DNA of 53,852 bases. Source: Crocinitomicaceae bacterium. GTDB taxonomy: Bacteria > Bacteroidota > Bacteroidia > Flavobacteriales_D > Crocinitomicaceae. Each line of letters opens with the position of its first letter. Positions within the stretch are counted from its first letter, which is position 1. The notes under the pieces are model-generated. The model was not told where the DNA came from. It saw only the letters and a list, made by a program, of their open reading frames with translations, and did not search any database. The position numbers and the translations under genes were made by a program. Below are positions 50,709-53,852 of the stretch, piece after piece. The DNA lies in contig JAURGK010000016.1 of NCBI GenBank assembly GCA_030833845.1, forward strand, positions 1-53,852, given 5' to 3'.

Positions 50709-53000
50709 TTGTCAAAGACCAATTACCTTTTATGCTTTCTTTTTTTAACATTTCAATGCTTTGGGCAAGAGCGTCAACGTATTGGGGTAGTTCTGAGTGG
50801 AGGAGGTGCTTCTGGTGTGGCACATGTTGGAGTGCTCAAGGCGCTTGAAGAAAACAAAATCCCGATTGATTACATTGTTGGCACTTCTGCTGGTGCATTG
50901 GTTGGGTCGATGTACGCTTGTGGTTATTCACCTGCTGAAATTGAAGCCTATGTGCTTTCTGATGCTTTTCAATTAATGGTAAAAGGCCAAAGAAATGAAC
51001 AACACAATTTCTTTTTTTATCAAGATGCAGACAATGCCTCGATGTTCGATTTCAGTATTGCGCAAGACAGTGTTTTGCAAAAATCATTACCTCTTGCCTT
51101 GATAGACCCCTCTTATTTTGATTTCGAAATGCTTAAAATTTTTGGCCGAACAGGTGCGAGCTGCCAAGAAGATTTTAACCAATTATTTGTGCCCTTTCGC
51201 TGCGTAGCCTCGGCAGTTGAAACAAAGGAAAGTGTAACTTTTGCATCTGGAAAATTGAACTTAGCCGTGCGTGCATCTATGACTTTTCCACTTTATCTAA
51301 ATCCGGTTCGCATTAACGGCGTGCTGTATTTTGACGGCGGGCTCTACAATAATTTCCCCATTGACGTACTCTACGAGTCTTTTGCTCCAGATTTTATAAT
51401 TGGCAGTAATGTTTCTAAAAATTTACCGCCCGTTTCAGAACATGATTTTTTTGGCTTGTTAGCAAGCATGATGACCACACCAACCAACTATGCTACACCG
51501 TGTAAGGAAGGTATTATCATTGAGCCGGACCGAACCATTGGCACCTTTGAATTTGAAGATGTACAAATAGCCATTGAAGGTGGCTACCAAGCTACACTAC
51601 TTTTGTTGGATTCAATCAAAAAGCAAATTTCTGTGCGGGCAGATACCACAGAATTAGCAAATAGGCGCGCTGCCTTTCGCAGTAAGCTCATCCCTTTAAC
51701 GATATCTGAGGTGAAAAGTAGCACCATTAGAAAACAAGATTTGCCTTTTTTGCGCAATGCCATTTTACCGAGGCACTCAAAGACGATGTTAGATAGTCTT
51801 CAATTTGAGGATCGATTTTTTAAATCCACCGCGGCTCCTTATTACGGCGCACTGACGCAGAGTTTTGAGAAAAACAATGCCAATCAGCTAACTTATCAAT
51901 TAAAGGTAGATAAAGCCAATGCCTTTAAGGTTGATTTTGGTGGCTTTATTTCTTCGCGAGCTGTCAATAATGGCTTTCTGAGTTTGGCTTATCGCAGGGT
52001 AGGTTACATCGGGCAAAAAATAGAGGCTTCTTCTTATTTTGGAAAGTTTTATGGTGCGGGTAAAATCAATTATGAATTGGTATCGCCCGGTAGAATTCCT
52101 TTGTCATTTAGCGCATATTTGGTTTTAAATCGCTGGGATTATTTCAAAAGTTTTGCAAGTTTCTATGAAGATGTCAAGCCTTCTTTTTTGATTCAAGAAG
52201 AAAGATACTTGGGTCTTCAATTAAAGTGCCCAACAGGGCCAAATAGCCTATTGGCCTTAAACACCAGGGTTTTTTGGCTCGATGATTTTTATTACCAAAC
52301 CGCCTCATTTACAAATAAAGATACTGCCGATTATACTGCATTTCACGGAGAGAGTGCAAGACTTTCATTTACTAGAAATACACTCAATCGCAAACAATTC
52401 GCGAGTTCTGGGTCGCTAATAGAAGTCAAAATGAGCTTTGTCCGAGGGAATGAAACTACCCTACCTGGGTCTACTTCAATTTCTAAAGATTCAGTCCGAA
52501 ATAAACATCAATGGCTCAGTATTCAGCTCGAGTTTTTAAGTTTTCCTTTTCAAAAAAAGCAACTCGTCAAATGGGGCATTCATTTTAAGTCAGTGCTCAA
52601 CAGTCAATCGCTATTTGCAAACTACACGGCAAGCATGCTTGCTTTGCCAGGCTTAAACGTGATGCCAGATTTAAATACCTATTTTATTGCCGCCTACCGC
52701 TCAACCCAATATGTTTGTTTAGGATCGCAACTTATTTTCAATCCAATTAAAAATATTGATTTTAGATTAGATACTTATTCGTTTTTACCTATCATTCAAT
52801 TGGTTCAGGATCCGGATGGTGGATTTAGTTATGCCAGACCACTCTATGGCCGTACCTTACTTGCTGCTGGGCATGTAATTTACCATACTCCAGTTGGGCC
52901 GATAAGAGCCAGTGTTAATTATTTACCGAAATACGAACAACCCTTCCAATTCCAACTCGGTTTTGGATACATTTTATTTAACGAAAGAGCAATCCGCTAA
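50709..53000 (+). CDS. Patatin-like phospholipase with C-terminal outer-membrane barrel
   Basis: About 763 residues. The start is a TTG at 50709, chosen since it yields a typical signal peptide (cut after CFGQ, about 20) and follows the -7 box; an ATG at 50652 would put 20 charged residues in front of it. Patatin domain at about 22-330: SGGGASGVAH oxyanion loop at 30-39, nucleophile Ser60 in GTSAG, Asp209 in FDGGLYNNFP. About 360-430 may be a POTRA-like linker. From about 430 to the end there is an Omp85/BamA-like barrel, ending YHTPVGPIRASV and LGFGYILF. The layout equals that of PlpD-like (type Vd) proteins, although here the esterase may be displayed or released. Confidence 0.88.
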   Translation: MSKTNYLLCFLFLTFQCFGQERQRIGVVLSGGGASGVAHVGVLKALEENKIPIDYIVGTSAGALVGSMYACGYSPAEIEAYVLSDAFQLMVKGQRNEQHNFFFYQDADNASMFDFSIAQDSVLQKSLPLALIDPSYFDFEMLKIFGRTGASCQEDFNQLFVPFRCVASAVETKESVTFASGKLNLAVRASMTFPLYLNPVRINGVLYFDGGLYNNFPIDVLYESFAPDFIIGSNVSKNLPPVSEHDFFGLLASMMTTPTNYATPCKEGIIIEPDRTIGTFEFEDVQIAIEGGYQATLLLLDSIKKQISVRADTTELANRRAAFRSKLIPLTISEVKSSTIRKQDLPFLRNAILPRHSKTMLDSLQFEDRFFKSTAAPYYGALTQSFEKNNANQLTYQLKVDKANAFKVDFGGFISSRAVNNGFLSLAYRRVGYIGQKIEASSYFGKFYGAGKINYELVSPGRIPLSFSAYLVLNRWDYFKSFASFYEDVKPSFLIQEERYLGLQLKCPTGPNSLLALNTRVFWLDDFYYQTASFTNKDTADYTAFHGESARLSFTRNTLNRKQFASSGSLIEVKMSFVRGNETTLPGSTSISKDSVRNKHQWLSIQLEFLSFPFQKKQLVKWGIHFKSVLNSQSLFANYTASMLALPGLNVMPDLNTYFIAAYRSTQYVCLGSQLIFNPIKNIDFRLDTYSFLPIIQLVQDPDGGFSYARPLYGRTLLAAGHVIYHTPVGPIRASVNYLPKYEQPFQFQLGFGYILFNERAIR

Positions 53001-53003
53001 CTT

Positions 53004-53852
53004 ATGAACAATCAATTTCATCTCAACGGAATTCAACAAATGGGTATTGGTGTACCTAATGTTCAAGAAATATGGTCTTGGTACCGAAAAGCATTTGGAT
53101 TAGATGTCCGAATTTTTGAAGAGGCTGCACCAGCCCCACTCATGACGCGCTACACCGGTGGTGTTGTGCACAACCGCACGGCAACCTTGGCACTGAATAT
53201 GGCAGGTGGCGGCGGATTTGAAATTTGGCAGTTTACATCGAGACCGACCCAAAAGGCTAGTTTTGATATTCAATTAGGAGATTTAGGTGTGTATATCTGC
53301 AAAATAAAATCTGAAGATCCGCGACATACTCAACAACATCTAAAAGCAATGGGAGCCAATGTTAGTGAGGCGCACCAAGACCCAGCAGGCCGTTGGACCT
53401 GCTATGTTGAGGATCCCAATGGCAATTATTTTCAGATTGTGGAGGGTAGATCATGGTTTGCCAAGTCTAAACATCCATCTAAATGTGGTGGGGTGGCTGG
53501 TGCCTTCATCGGTGTTTCAAACATGGAAAAGAGTCTTAGTTTTTATAGAGATCTTCTGGGTTATGAAAATCAAGTTTATGATGTGCAACAGGTTTTTGAA
53601 GACTTTAAAAGCATGCCTAGAGGAGCGCAAGCATTTCGTCGTGTTTTACTCTCTCATTCAAAAGTAAGAGAGGGGTATTTTGCACAATTGCTTGGCATTA
53701 CAGAAATTGAATTGCTTGAACTTGCTACGCCAAATGTAGCACGGCCAATTTTTGAAAATAGATTTTGGGGAGATTGGGGCTTCATTCATCTCTGTTTTGA
53801 TGTACAAGGGATGGATTCGCTTAAGCAGCGTTGTGAAGAGTTTCAAGCACCT
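53004..53852 (+). CDS. VOC/glyoxalase superfamily protein, 3' end outside window
   Basis: Starts 3 bases after the patatin gene with MNNQFHLNGIQQMGIGVPNVQEIWSWY and has 283 codons before the window ends without a stop. Two VOC half-modules can be seen: residues about 10-140 (GVPNVQEIWSWYRKAFGLD, then YVEDPNGNYFQIVEG) and about 165-280 (FIGVSNMEKSLSFYRDLLGYE, then HLCFDVQGMDSL). These proteins bind a metal and act as lyases or dioxygenases; the substrate cannot be told. No signal peptide. Likely co-transcribed with the patatin gene. Confidence 0.88.
   Translation, partial: MNNQFHLNGIQQMGIGVPNVQEIWSWYRKAFGLDVRIFEEAAPAPLMTRYTGGVVHNRTATLALNMAGGGGFEIWQFTSRPTQKASFDIQLGDLGVYICKIKSEDPRHTQQHLKAMGANVSEAHQDPAGRWTCYVEDPNGNYFQIVEGRSWFAKSKHPSKCGGVAGAFIGVSNMEKSLSFYRDLLGYENQVYDVQQVFEDFKSMPRGAQAFRRVLLSHSKVREGYFAQLLGITEIELLELATPNVARPIFENRFWGDWGFIHLCFDVQGMDSLKQRCEEFQAP

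Overview
The window reads as a chromosomal segment of a member of the phylum Bacteroidota, most likely Flavobacteriales or a close relative. The evidence is: gliding genes gldD and gldE next to ssb; C-terminal Por/T9SS-type sorting tails; a TonB-dependent receptor with an N-terminal carboxypeptidase-like domain; Bacteroidota-type promoters (TAnnTTTG at about -7, TTG/TTTG at about -33); and few clear Shine-Dalgarno sequences. Base composition looks even, about 40% GC by eye. I see no insertion sequence, integrase, prophage or CRISPR array. Most of the window is ordinary housekeeping sequence.

Layout. 1-5.4 kb (minus): the 5' part of rpsL, a large secreted protein of unknown function, pdhB, clpX and clpP. 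5.4-12.3 kb (minus): an OmpA/TPR lipoprotein, then the tightly packed topA-ssb-gldE-gldD-folK run. 12.5-18.9 kb (plus): miaB, a sigma-54 activator without a receiver domain, lptE, a TPR-like protein, secG, then groES-groEL. 19-23.6 kb (plus): an SRAP protein, a lipoprotein and two tandem paralogues resembling the DUF4836 family. 23.6-26.3 kb (minus): sprT-like, manC and dusB. 26.4-29.5 kb (plus): mlaE-mlaF, tRNA-Leu(UAG) and tig. 29.5-33.6 kb: oxyR divergent from ahpC-trx-small acidic protein, then prfA-pyrF. 33.6-38 kb: a 45-residue lipoprotein divergent from an Omp85-type protein and rdgB, then gltX-folB. 38-45.7 kb (minus): five abutting genes that look like one operon for extracellular nucleic acid breakdown. 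45.9-53.9 kb: dipeptidyl peptidase IV, citrate synthase, RlmL-type methyltransferase, a patatin fused to an outer-membrane barrel, and a VOC protein cut by the window edge.

How the genes work together. The most interesting block is 37998-45689. It encodes a lamin-tail-domain protein with a sorting tail, a TonB-dependent receptor, a modular secreted endonuclease I with a sorting tail, and a 5'-nucleotidase split into two genes. The likely sequence of events is surface DNA/RNA digestion, uptake across the outer membrane, then dephosphorylation to nucleoside and phosphate. A strong promoter with an overlapping inverted repeat lies upstream. This function is inferred from domains and gene order, not shown.

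A second theme is compact regulation. Several genes (sprT-like, SRAP, prfA, possibly mlaE and the Omp85-type gene) have a -7 box only 3-5 nt before the start codon, which predicts leaderless or nearly leaderless mRNAs. In two of them the upstream gene's UUCG terminator hairpin overlaps the promoter. Two other terminators lie inside the 3' coding end of the convergent neighbour.
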